A stretch of 12,627 nucleotides of DNA from Spirochaetota bacterium (GTDB lineage: Bacteria > Spirochaetota > Spirochaetia > Treponematales > Breznakiellaceae). Below are positions 6,750 to 12,627 of the stretch, in pieces. The notes beneath the pieces are model-generated. The model was not told the origin of the DNA, did no database searches, and saw only the letters and a list, made by a program, of their open reading frames with translations. The DNA lies in contig JAEWSV010000320.1 of NCBI GenBank assembly GCA_023398155.1, forward strand, positions 1-12,627, read 5' to 3'. A program made the translations under genes and the position numbers. Position 1 is the first letter of the stretch, and every line of letters begins with the position of its first letter.

Positions 6750-7919
6750 ATGAACGGCAAAACCGCCCGCGCCGACATCGGCAAATACTTCATCGCCATC
6801 GTTTGCATGGGCCTCGCCGGCGCCATGGTCGATTCTTCCTTCAACAATTTCCTCAAATCCAGTTGGGACATCGGCGGCTTGGCACGGAGCGGCCTGGAAC
6901 TTCCCCGTGAGGTTCCCGGTTTCCTCAACGTCTTTGTCGCCGCCCTCCTGGCCTTCCTGCCGGGCAGGCGCATCGGCGCCATCGCCTTCGCCCTTCAGGC
7001 CGCCGGTATCGCGCTCCTCGGCCTCTTTTCACCTACTTTCTCCGCCATGACCGGCTGGCTCTTCATGTATAGCCTGGGTCAGCATGTCTTCCTGCCTCTC
7101 CAGCAGTCCATAGGTATGGAACTCGCCGCGGAGGGCGGGGAGGGAACCCTTCTTGGCAAGGCGAACGCCGTCAAAAACCTCGCCCAACTTGCGGGGGGCG
7201 CCGCTGTCTTCATCGGCTTCGGTATGTTCGGGCTTTCCTTCAAGTTCAATTTCATCCTGACCGCCCTGGTTCTCCTCGGCGGAACGGCGGCCCTGGCCCT
7301 CATGTCCGCCCCGCCCAAGGACCGAAAGGCGCCCGCCCTAGTGCTCAAGAAGCGGTACGGCCTCTTCTACCTTCTCTCAATCCTGTACGGAACGCGGAAG
7401 CAGCTTTTCATCACCTTCGCGCCCTGGGTCATCGTCTCGGTTTACGGGAAGCCCACCTCCGTGATGGCCGCCCTCTATTTCGCCGGCGGGCTCGCCGGCG
7501 TCGTCTTCCAGCCCATCATCGGCAAGGCCGTGGATACCCTCGGCGAGCGTTTCATCCTGGGCCTTGAAGCTTTCATACTCATTCCCGTCTGCCTCTTCTA
7601 CGGCCTGGCCCGCTTCCTATTCCCGGAGGACATCGCCTTCGCCGTCGTCTGCGTCTGCTACGTGGCCGATTCCTTGCTCATGTCTTTCGGTATGGCCCGT
7701 TCGGTCTGGCTAAAGAAAACCGCCGAGACTCCCGCCGACGTAGCTCCCACCCTGGCCATGGGCATCTCCATCGACCACGTTTTCTCCATCTCGGTGGCTT
7801 TGCTCTCCGGCCTCGTCTGGGACCGCTTCGGGTACCAGTGGGTCTTCCTCACCGGCGTCGTCATCGCCGTCGTCAACTTCATCGCGACCCGGTGGGTGCG
7901 CGTCCCGAAGGCGGCGTAG
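6750..7919 (+). CDS. MFS transporter 1
   Basis: A 389-residue major facilitator superfamily permease with about 11-12 hydrophobic segments and a central hydrophilic loop around residues 186-203 (APPKDRKAP...LKKRYG). It lacks the canonical loop 2-3 motif (GxxxDRxGRR). Instead it has RSGLELPREVPGFLNVF (46-62), which marks a distinct MFS subfamily. The C-terminal half has WLKKTAETPADVAPTLAMG (320-338) and SIDH (340-343). The start is supported by AAAGGGA four to five bases before ATG 6750. It lies 15 bases after the UPF0210 stop, so it is very probably in the same operon as the ACT and UPF0210 genes. Its substrate cannot be read from the sequence. The context suggests it moves a metabolite related to whatever the ACT/UPF0210 pair handles. 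Confidence 0.85.
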   Translation: MNGKTARADIGKYFIAIVCMGLAGAMVDSSFNNFLKSSWDIGGLARSGLELPREVPGFLNVFVAALLAFLPGRRIGAIAFALQAAGIALLGLFSPTFSAMTGWLFMYSLGQHVFLPLQQSIGMELAAEGGEGTLLGKANAVKNLAQLAGGAAVFIGFGMFGLSFKFNFILTALVLLGGTAALALMSAPPKDRKAPALVLKKRYGLFYLLSILYGTRKQLFITFAPWVIVSVYGKPTSVMAALYFAGGLAGVVFQPIIGKAVDTLGERFILGLEAFILIPVCLFYGLARFLFPEDIAFAVVCVCYVADSLLMSFGMARSVWLKKTAETPADVAPTLAMGISIDHVFSISVALLSGLVWDRFGYQWVFLTGVVIAVVNFIATRWVRVPKAA

Positions 7920-7931
7920 AGCGGCGCGCGG

Positions 7932-7960
7932 TTGACTATGCCGCCGGCCGGCCTCAAGAT
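7932..7960 (+). promoter_or_regulatory. Possible promoter giving a leaderless MFS transporter 2 mRNA
   Basis: TTGACT (7932-7937) is followed after 17 bases by CAAGAT (7955-7960), a poor -10 box (3 of 6). The expected transcription start would fall on or beside the A of ATG 7966. A perfect 10-bp palindrome, GCCGGCCGGC (7943-7952), sits in the spacer. The weak -10 keeps this tentative. Confidence 0.25.
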
Positions 7961-7965
7961 AGGGT

Positions 7966-9255
7966 ATGGACCGAATCGGCTTCAAGAACTGGACCCTCAT
8001 CTGGCTGCTCGGCATGGCGGGGCAGATCTGCTGGAACGTGGAGAACTCGTGGTTCAACGCCTTCGTGTACGCGAAGATCGCCCCGAGCCCTTACATCGTC
8101 TCGTGGATGGTGGGAGTCAGCGCCACGGTAACCACGCTCTCCGCGTTCCTCATCGGGACCTGGAGCGATAGGGCGGGCAGGCGGAAGCCCTTCATCGCCG
8201 CGGGATACGTACTCTGGGGGCTCTTCACCGTCGTCTTCGGCGCCACCCAATTCCTACCCAAGAGCCCGCTCTTCCTAGTCGCGACCGTAGTCGTGGCCGC
8301 CGACGCGATTATGAGCTTCTTCGGTTCGCTCGGGTACGACGGCGCGTTCTGTCCGTGGACCACGGATATCTCCACCGCGGCCAACCGCGGGAAGATCGGC
8401 GGGGCCTTCGCGGCCATGCCCGTACTCGCCACAATTTTCGGCGCGGTGGTATCGGGCATAGTCATCGACGCCATCGATTTCTTCCCGTTCTTCATCGTCA
8501 TGGGCTCCGCGGTAGCCGCCGCGGGGATAGCGACACTCTTCCTGTTGAAGGACGCGCCGACCCTCGTGCCGAAGAAGGACGGCGCGGGATACTGGCGCCA
8601 ATTCGCTTCGGTGTTCAGCTACCGGACCCTCCTCGCGAACCGCGAGCTCGCCTGGGTCTTCACTGTCATGCTGATCTACTTCATCGGCTTCAACGTCTAC
8701 TTTCCCTACATCACCATCTATTTCACGAGCTACATAGGCCTCGATTATTCGATGACCGGCGTCATCCAGGGCGTCGGCCTATTGGCCGCGGTGATATTCA
8801 CTTTTCCCGCCGCGCGCTTGATCGACCGGGGCAAATCCCCTGCGGTCATCCTGGCGGCCATCGTCGTCACCTGCGCCGGGCTTCTCGTGATCTCGCTCAC
8901 CCGCTCGCTCATACCCCTGTTCGTCGGCGTCTTCTGCGCGGGACTCGGCTATATCCTCATGATGCAGACGCTCACCGCTTGGCTCAAGAATCTCTTCCCC
9001 GAGGACCAACGCGGGCAGTTCGAAGGCGTCCGGGCTCTGTTCGCTACGGGTTTTCCCATGATCGTGGGGCCCGCGATCGCCTCTTTCGCCATAGCCTCCT
9101 TCGGGGTGAAGAGCGTGGTTAACGGGGTGGAGGGGCTGGTGCCGACCGAGCCCCTGTTCCTGGTATCCCTGGCAGCGACCGCGCTCACGGTCTTCCCCCT
9201 CATTCCGGCGCGCTCTCTATTCAGGGCTCGGATTTCCGCCGATCACCACCGTTGA
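7966..9255 (+). CDS. MFS transporter 2
   Basis: A 429-residue major facilitator superfamily permease with about 12 hydrophobic segments. The canonical loop 2-3 motif is present (GTWSDRAGRRKPF, 64-76). Acidic and aromatic residues occur in helix regions, for example GYDGAFCPWTTDIS, which is typical of this clade. A cytoplasmic loop with PKKDGAGYWRQF joins the two halves. The start is fixed by an in-frame TAG at 7960-7962. No usable Shine-Dalgarno sequence is present, since AGGG lies one base from ATG. It follows MFS transporter 1 by 46 bases and may be read from the same transcript or its own promoter. It is not a close copy of transporter 1. Its last 13 bases overlap the DUF2804 gene on the other strand. 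Substrate unknown. Confidence 0.88.
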   Translation: MDRIGFKNWTLIWLLGMAGQICWNVENSWFNAFVYAKIAPSPYIVSWMVGVSATVTTLSAFLIGTWSDRAGRRKPFIAAGYVLWGLFTVVFGATQFLPKSPLFLVATVVVAADAIMSFFGSLGYDGAFCPWTTDISTAANRGKIGGAFAAMPVLATIFGAVVSGIVIDAIDFFPFFIVMGSAVAAAGIATLFLLKDAPTLVPKKDGAGYWRQFASVFSYRTLLANRELAWVFTVMLIYFIGFNVYFPYITIYFTSYIGLDYSMTGVIQGVGLLAAVIFTFPAARLIDRGKSPAVILAAIVVTCAGLLVISLTRSLIPLFVGVFCAGLGYILMMQTLTAWLKNLFPEDQRGQFEGVRALFATGFPMIVGPAIASFAIASFGVKSVVNGVEGLVPTEPLFLVSLAATALTVFPLIPARSLFRARISADHHR

Positions 9256-10274
9256 AAGTATTCCTCCGCCCAGCCGAAGAGCCGGTCGCTCTCCCGGATC
9301 TCGAGGGCCTCTCCCGAGTCCAGGACGACCCTTCCCGTGAAGAATCCGTAGGCGGCGACGCCCTTCATGGCGAGTATGCCGAGGTCGGTGCCGGGGCGCT
9401 CCACGAAGGTAGGGCGGAGGACCAGGTTGACCCGATCGTCGTTGCTCGTGATGGCCAGGTCCTTCGCGAGGTCGGCCGGGTCGTGCTGATACGCTATCTC
9501 GTCCACGTGGTGCCCCACGCCGTCAAGGAAGAGCATGTTCTTGCTCGATTCAGTCCCGAACCCGTAATCGAGGTTGAAACCGAAGGGGACGCCGCGGAGC
9601 CGGCCCGAGGCTGAACACCATTTCCAGCGGTTCGTATACGGGAAGACCGCGCGGGTCCAGTCCAGGACCCCGAAGGAGCTTTCCATGCCGAGGACGATTC
9701 GTTCATCATCGACCTGGAGGACGGCGTCCGCCCGGAGGGGTAGGCAATTCATCTTAATCGCGTAGGCGAACCGTTTCGGATCCCTGAACGGGATCACGTT
9801 GACCATCCTTTCCATCCTGCGATCGACGTTCAAGGTCGCCTTGAACGAAACGGCCGCGCCGGATCGGGTTTTGGGAAAAACGCACTCGAGAGCGACTTCG
9901 TCCCCGCTCCGGGAGAAACGCATCCGGTCGCGCTGAGAGGTTACTTCCAACGGCACGGCGTAATTCAGGACGGGAGGATTACCGATGGAGCCTCGCGGAA
10001 ACAACTTCACGATGCTCCTCCCGACGGTCCGCTTCTTCTTGAACGAGGTGAAACCGAACTGCGCGACTCCCGCGTACCCTATGTCGTAGATGTTGAGGAT
10101 GACGCGGTAATCCTCATTGTAGATTTCCCAGAAATCCCAGGCCTTGACGGAGAGCCTTCCCGTGCGGATCCTGGACGGGTCGTACCTGAACAGGTCCGTG
10201 CGCGCCCAGCCGGATACCGCCAATTTACCCTCGGCGTCAAGGACGTCGGTCGTCGACACGATTTCTCTCTGCAT
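9243..10274 (-). CDS. DUF2804 family protein
   Basis: A 343-residue protein of the DUF2804 family (PF10974), full length, with no assigned biochemical function. Hallmarks visible are KAWDFWEIYNEDYRVILNIYDIGYAGV (about 44-70), SSFGVLDWTRAVFPYTNRWKW (199-219), GVPFGFNLDYGFG (228-240), KNMLFLDGVGHHV (245-257) and the C-terminal GWAEEYF (334-340). The high aromatic content and beta-strand pattern fit a beta-sandwich or lipocalin-like fold, as proposed for relatives of CrtC/AttH-type proteins; this last point is inference. There is no signal peptide. ATG 10274 has GAGG about seven bases upstream, and a promoter candidate lies about 50 bases before it. It is divergent from the amidase gene. The final 13 bases overlap the end of MFS transporter 2. 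Confidence 0.9.
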   Translation of the reverse strand: MQREIVSTTDVLDAEGKLAVSGWARTDLFRYDPSRIRTGRLSVKAWDFWEIYNEDYRVILNIYDIGYAGVAQFGFTSFKKKRTVGRSIVKLFPRGSIGNPPVLNYAVPLEVTSQRDRMRFSRSGDEVALECVFPKTRSGAAVSFKATLNVDRRMERMVNVIPFRDPKRFAYAIKMNCLPLRADAVLQVDDERIVLGMESSFGVLDWTRAVFPYTNRWKWCSASGRLRGVPFGFNLDYGFGTESSKNMLFLDGVGHHVDEIAYQHDPADLAKDLAITSNDDRVNLVLRPTFVERPGTDLGILAMKGVAAYGFFTGRVVLDSGEALEIRESDRLFGWAEEYFQRW

Positions 10275-10329
10275 GTTGCCGCCTCGATCGGAACCGCACG
10301 TATCTTGTTTCGATCACGATAACGGCTGT

Positions 10330-10358
10330 AGTGTATCCCGGCCCTTTTACGCGGACAA
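10330..10358 (-). promoter_or_regulatory. Promoter candidate for the DUF2804 gene
   Basis: On the minus strand TTGTCC (10358-10353) and TACACT (10335-10330) are separated by exactly 17 bases, each matching four of six consensus positions. The predicted start near 10323 gives a leader of about 49 bases with GAGG near its end. Confidence 0.4.
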
Positions 10359-10370
10359 GTAAATCATGCG

Positions 10371-10413
10371 CGGCTCCCGGCCCCTCAGTCTGGGCAGGCG
10401 AGAGCCGGGGAGG
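10371..10413 (+). other. Inverted repeats abutting the amidase ribosome binding site
   Basis: CGGCTC (10371-10376) can pair with GAGCCG (10402-10407). Alternatively CCCGGC (10376-10381) can pair with GCCGGG (10404-10409), which reaches into the GGGAGG ribosome binding site (10408-10413). The two pairings are mutually exclusive and differ in how much of the site they cover. This could modulate translation, but short GC inverted repeats are common in such DNA. Confidence 0.2.
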
Positions 10414-10418
10414 ATAAA

Positions 10419-11222
10419 ATGGGGAATCGACTCGCGATGGCGCTCATCGGGTCGGTGCTTTTGTTCCAGGGGGGCGTTCCCGTTCACCCGTGCAGCATCT
10501 TTTTCTGCAGGACTGAGGCCGGGACTTACTTCTGCGGCAACGAAGACTGGACGGCGGCCGATCCCGCGTTCATGACCTGTCCCGCGCGAGACGGGGCCTA
10601 CGGTTACGTCGCCTTCGGGTGGGCGTCCTACCTTCCCGATTATGTCCAGGCCGGCATCAATTCGGAGGGACTCTGCTTCGATTGGGCGGTGGTTCCTCCC
10701 CAGCGCTTCGCCGCCCGCCCCGGGAGGAAACCGCTGCCGTTGGACGCCACGGTGGAGATCCTCAAGACCTGCGCGACCGTGGATGAGGCGCTCTCGTATA
10801 TCGAAAAGAACGATTTCCCCAATCTGGCGAACGAACACCTATTCCTAGCGGACCGGAAAGGCGCCTCCTGCGTCGTGGAGTACAACCGCGGCCAGGTTCG
10901 CGTCGTTAAGGGGAGCGCCTACCTCGCCGCGACCAACTTCCACCTCACGGATACCTCGCTCGGATGGTATCCCTGCGAGCGCTACGAGAAAATTTCGGCG
11001 GGGCTCTCCGGAGAAACCGGTAAGCTCATTCCCGCCGACCTCGTCCGTCTCCTCGACGCGGCGCATCAGGAAGGTACTTATCCGACTATTTATTCCTACA
11101 TTTTTGACCTTTCGCGCATGAAGATGACCGTCTTCTTCAGGCACGACTACACGAGAGGAAAGGAGTACTTGGTGACCGACCTGCTCGCTTCTGCGAGAAC
11201 GGTCAGGATCGCCGCTCGCTGA
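10419..11222 (+). CDS. Exported Ntn-hydrolase, choloylglycine hydrolase/penicillin acylase-like amidase
   Basis: A 267-residue protein resembling linear amide C-N hydrolases (peptidase families C59/C45), which cut amide bonds with an N-terminal cysteine. Residues 4-20 form a signal-peptide-like hydrophobic stretch, so export is likely. The putative nucleophile is C25 in PCSIFFC. It is followed at the family spacing by GNEDW (40-44, with D43), GIN (N81), ATNF (N173) and CERY (R188). These match the catalytic Cys, Asp, Asn, Asn and Arg of bile salt hydrolase and penicillin V acylase. The Arg usually two residues before the DW-preceding position (GRNxDW) is Gly here. The residue before C25 is Pro, which is poor for signal peptidase. 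GGGAGG about five bases upstream supports ATG 10419. Substrate unknown; bile salts need not be involved. Confidence 0.75.
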   Translation: MGNRLAMALIGSVLLFQGGVPVHPCSIFFCRTEAGTYFCGNEDWTAADPAFMTCPARDGAYGYVAFGWASYLPDYVQAGINSEGLCFDWAVVPPQRFAARPGRKPLPLDATVEILKTCATVDEALSYIEKNDFPNLANEHLFLADRKGASCVVEYNRGQVRVVKGSAYLAATNFHLTDTSLGWYPCERYEKISAGLSGETGKLIPADLVRLLDAAHQEGTYPTIYSYIFDLSRMKMTVFFRHDYTRGKEYLVTDLLASARTVRIAAR

Positions 11223-11248
11223 AGCGGGCTACCGTGGCCGCTGGCGAG

Positions 11249-11797
11249 CTACCGCGGGCGCCGCGCGAGCGGCGCGATGCGGGCGAAACTCCCCGCCGTG
11301 ACCGCGCAGCTCTCCTTACGGAGGACGACGGCCGTACCGTCCGCGAAGCGGATCGACCCGTCGCAGCGACCCTCGCGGACGAGGTCTACGCCTTCACAGG
11401 CCCAACGTCCGCCCCATACCGGAAAATCCTGCCCTCCGTAGGGAATCGCCGCGGGAAGCTGAGCAGGTTCCGCGGAGAACCGCATGGCGGCCCGGCGCAC
11501 GGGCCCGGTTTCCGAGCGCAAGAATCCGCGCACGTCGCAGCCGTCGGAGGAAGAGCGGATGCGGAGCCGCCGTTGACCGACTCGGTACGTCGCGCTTTCC
11601 GGATACCGTTCCCGCATGAAGCGTTCGCCGTTATCCGCGCTTACGTACACCGACGGCGGAACGGCCGTCGAGGCTCCGAGCACGATGAAACAGTCGAAGG
11701 TTCCGTGCGTCGGACTGTGTATCCTGCACCATTCGTATTTTCCGGGTATATGGGCGAACGGAGAAAAGAATTCCCAAACCGCGTTGGTATCGATCAT
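11249..11797 (-). CDS. Hypothetical protein, family not recognised
   Basis: A 182-residue protein with no family I can name. It is rich in aromatic residues and glycines, with a predicted beta pattern: WEFFSPFAHIPGKYEWCR (8-25), GTFDCFIVLGA (32-42), PPSVYVSADNGE (47-58), IPYGGQDFPVWGGRWACEG (118-136) and DGSIRFADGTAVVL (146-159). Seven-odd basic residues end the chain. No signal peptide or membrane helix is seen. I start it at ATG 11797, where the sequence becomes protein-like. An open frame continues to 11896, but that part is encoded by the 16-bp tandem array and looks non-coding. No good Shine-Dalgarno sequence precedes 11797, so the start is uncertain. It converges on the amidase gene with a 26-base gap. 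A real gene is likely because the opposite frame is Arg/Pro/Ala-rich shadow sequence. Confidence 0.6.
   Translation of the reverse strand: MIDTNAVWEFFSPFAHIPGKYEWCRIHSPTHGTFDCFIVLGASTAVPPSVYVSADNGERFMRERYPESATYRVGQRRLRIRSSSDGCDVRGFLRSETGPVRRAAMRFSAEPAQLPAAIPYGGQDFPVWGGRWACEGVDLVREGRCDGSIRFADGTAVVLRKESCAVTAGSFARIAPLARRPR
11258..11275 (+). other. Perfect 7-bp hairpin with GCGA tetraloop
   Basis: GCGCCGC (11258-11264) and GCGGCGC (11269-11275) enclose GCGA, a GNRA-type loop when read on the plus strand. It lies 36 bases after the amidase stop and inside the 3' end of the opposing hypothetical gene. There is no T-run, so it is not a classical terminator. It could protect the 3' end of the amidase mRNA. 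Confidence 0.3.
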
Positions 11798-11824
11798 AGG
11801 TATAAAGTACCATGACCTGCCCGC

Positions 11825-11888
11825 GAGCGTCTGCGCCCGCTGACGTCCGCACGCATGAGCGTCTGCGCCCATGAACGTCCGCGCACGG
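11825..11888. repeat. Four tandem copies of a 16-bp repeat
   Basis: Units 11825-11840, 11841-11856, 11857-11872 and 11873-11888 are in exact 16-bp register. The core CGTCYGCRC begins at 11828, 11844, 11860 and 11876. Units 1 and 3 differ at 2 of 16 positions, while units 2 and 4 are more diverged. Eight columns are the same in all four. The period is not a multiple of three, so it is not a peptide repeat. The array lies just upstream of the hypothetical gene starting at 11797. Confidence 0.8.
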
Positions 11889-11930
11889 TCCCGCATCGCG
11901 CTCTGTACGAGCAGCGGGCCGCGGGAGGGG

Positions 11931-11966
11931 AACCGGCCCGGTCAGTAGACCGGGCCGGTTTTTCTT
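11931..11966 (+). terminator. Strong intrinsic terminator
   Basis: A perfect 13-bp stem (11931-11943 with 11948-11960), GC-rich and closed by the 4-base loop AGTA, is followed by TTTCTT; counting the stem end, five Ts run from 11959 to 11963. The T-run faces the plus strand. On the minus strand the hairpin lies 16 bases after the flavoprotein stop, but the sequence after it is only TT then CCCC, so it is a weaker terminator in that direction. It may serve both. Confidence 0.85.
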
Positions 11967-11976
11967 AGTCGGATCG

Positions 11977-12627
11977 TTATTTCAGGGCAACCACGTTCTG
12001 ACCGGCGATGCGGCCGAAGACGATGGTGTCGGCCAGGGCGTTGCCGCCGAGGCGGTTGGAGCCGTGGATGCCGCCTGAGACTTCACCCGCGGCGAAGAGG
12101 CCGGGGATGACGTTTCCGTCGACGCCGACGACCTGGGCCTTGGGGGTGATCTTCACGCCGCCCATGGTGTGGTGGACGGTCGGGATGCGGGGGCTCGCGT
12201 AGAACGGCGGCTTGTCGAGTTTCTGCCCGAGGAGCTTCTTGCCGAAGGGATCGTTCTTGGTCTCCACGCCGACGTTGTACTCGTCCACGGTCTTGCGGAA
12301 GGCCGCGGGATCGACGCCGATCTGGACGGCGAGTTCTTCGATGGTGTTCGCGGTGAACGCGCTGCCCTGCTTCACGCACTGCTCGGCGGTCTGGTTGAAG
12401 CTGTTCTTGGTCTGCGGAGTAGGCATGGAGTGGGCGTCGCAGACGATGTACATGAGCTGGTCCTTCTGCTTGAGGAGGGCCTGGGTCATGACGTCGCGGC
12501 GTTCGGCCTCGGAGACGAAGCGCTGGCCGCCCTTGTTGATGTAGATGTAGTCTTCGACGTTGAAGCCGACCCAGCCGTCAAGCGCGCCCGATTTGGGGTC
12601 GCCGAGGGGGAGCATCTGGATGTATTC
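11977..12627 (-). CDS. Flavocytochrome c/fumarate reductase-type flavoprotein, C-terminal part
   Basis: Only the last 216 residues are in the window; the frame is open through the right edge (EYIQ precedes the first ATG at 12615), so the true start is outside. It belongs to the FAD_binding_2 family of soluble fumarate reductases and relatives such as urocanate reductase, which reduce a C=C bond using FAD. Visible in order are GGQRFVSEAERRD (about 33-45), PTVHHTMGG (149-157) and GLFAAGEVSGGIHGSNRLGGNALADTIVFGRIAG (176-209). The HHTMGG histidine and the NRLGG arginine match substrate-binding and proton-donor region residues of the family. The FAD-binding N-terminus, which would help to tell substrates apart, is not visible. 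A hairpin terminator lies 16 bases past the stop. The role is probably anaerobic electron disposal; the exact acceptor is undetermined. Confidence 0.9.
   Translation of the reverse strand, partial: EYIQMLPLGDPKSGALDGWVGFNVEDYIYINKGGQRFVSEAERRDVMTQALLKQKDQLMYIVCDAHSMPTPQTKNSFNQTAEQCVKQGSAFTANTIEELAVQIGVDPAAFRKTVDEYNVGVETKNDPFGKKLLGQKLDKPPFYASPRIPTVHHTMGGVKITPKAQVVGVDGNVIPGLFAAGEVSGGIHGSNRLGGNALADTIVFGRIAGQNVVALK

Larger units (their letters stand above)
11801..11966 (+). ncRNA. Candidate small RNA ending at the strong terminator (speculative)
   Basis: A TATAAA box (11801-11806) is followed by the 16-bp repeat array and then the plus-directed terminator ending near 11966. This would give a transcript of roughly 150 bases without a credible reading frame. 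GCCCGCT (11835-11841) can pair with AGCGGGC (11913-11919), giving a possible long-range stem. No -35 box stands at the right distance from TATAAA, which weakens the case. Alternatively, the terminator stops antisense read-through from the amidase gene. Confidence 0.2.

Noticed and set aside
10305..10334. Rightward promoter for the amidase (TTGTTT ... TAGTGT, 18-base spacing)
   Set aside because: The -10 box matches only three of six positions and overlaps the better leftward promoter. I see no convincing alternative, so the amidase promoter is left unassigned.
10476..10493. Lipoprotein signal (lipobox) ending at C25 of the amidase
   Set aside because: The residues before the Cys are VHP; a lipobox needs a small residue such as Gly, Ala or Ser at -1. 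The Cys fits better as the catalytic nucleophile.
11234..11815. 193-codon plus-strand frame opposite the hypothetical gene
   Set aside because: Arg/Pro/Ala-rich composition typical of a shadow frame, no ribosome binding site, and no folded-protein pattern; the minus-strand frame looks more like a protein.
11825..11888. CRISPR array
   Set aside because: The units are directly adjacent 16-mers with no spacers and no cas genes nearby.
11798..11896. N-terminal extension of the hypothetical protein up to 11896
   Set aside because: This stretch is the 16-bp tandem array, whose period breaks the reading frame, and the encoded residues look random. ATG 11797 is preferred although its ribosome binding site is weak.

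Overview
The window is a compact, GC-rich bacterial chromosome segment with ten protein genes in the interior and a cut gene at each edge. No rRNA, tRNA, transposase, phage gene or CRISPR array was seen. The gene mix suggests an anaerobic or microaerophilic heterotroph: a six-helix chemoreceptor, a C-GCAxxG-C-C redox protein, the UPF0237/UPF0210 pair, a DUF2804 protein and a flavocytochrome c/fumarate-reductase-type flavoprotein. My best guess is a high-GC spirochaete of the Treponema/Spirochaeta group, but this rests on gene content and chemoreceptor tip style only.

Layout. (1) 1-2513, plus strand: the tail of a TPR scaffold protein, then an AI-2E/PerM-type permease four bases later, probably one transcript. 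(2) 2570-4931, minus strand: a C-GCAxxG-C-C protein followed after 22 bases by a methyl-accepting chemotaxis protein. A strong ribosome binding site moves the receptor start to 4459. (3) 4932-5095: a divergent promoter region with good sigma70-like boxes facing both ways. (4) 5096-9255, plus strand: ACT-domain UPF0237 protein, UPF0210 (DUF711) protein and MFS transporter 1 in tight succession, then MFS transporter 2 after 46 bases. (5) 9243-10274, minus strand: a DUF2804 protein whose 3' end overlaps MFS transporter 2 by 13 bp. (6) 10419-11222, plus strand: an exported N-terminal-nucleophile (Cys) amidase of the choloylglycine hydrolase/penicillin acylase type. (7) 11249-11797, minus strand: an unrecognised 182-residue protein. 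(8) 11798-11976: a non-coding strip with four copies of a 16-bp tandem repeat in exact register and a strong hairpin terminator. (9) 11977-12627, minus strand: the C-terminal part of a fumarate-reductase-type flavoprotein, running off the right edge.

How the genes may work together. The ACT and UPF0210 proteins are a known conserved pair of unknown biochemistry. Here they share a transcript with one or two transporters, so a small-molecule sensing and transport role is plausible. The redox protein and chemoreceptor share a promoter, which hints at redox-linked behaviour. The least explained stretch is 11798-11966. It combines the 16-bp periodic array, a TATAAA box and a plus-directed terminator with no plus-strand protein gene directly in front of it, and could be an operator array, an unannotated small RNA, or both.
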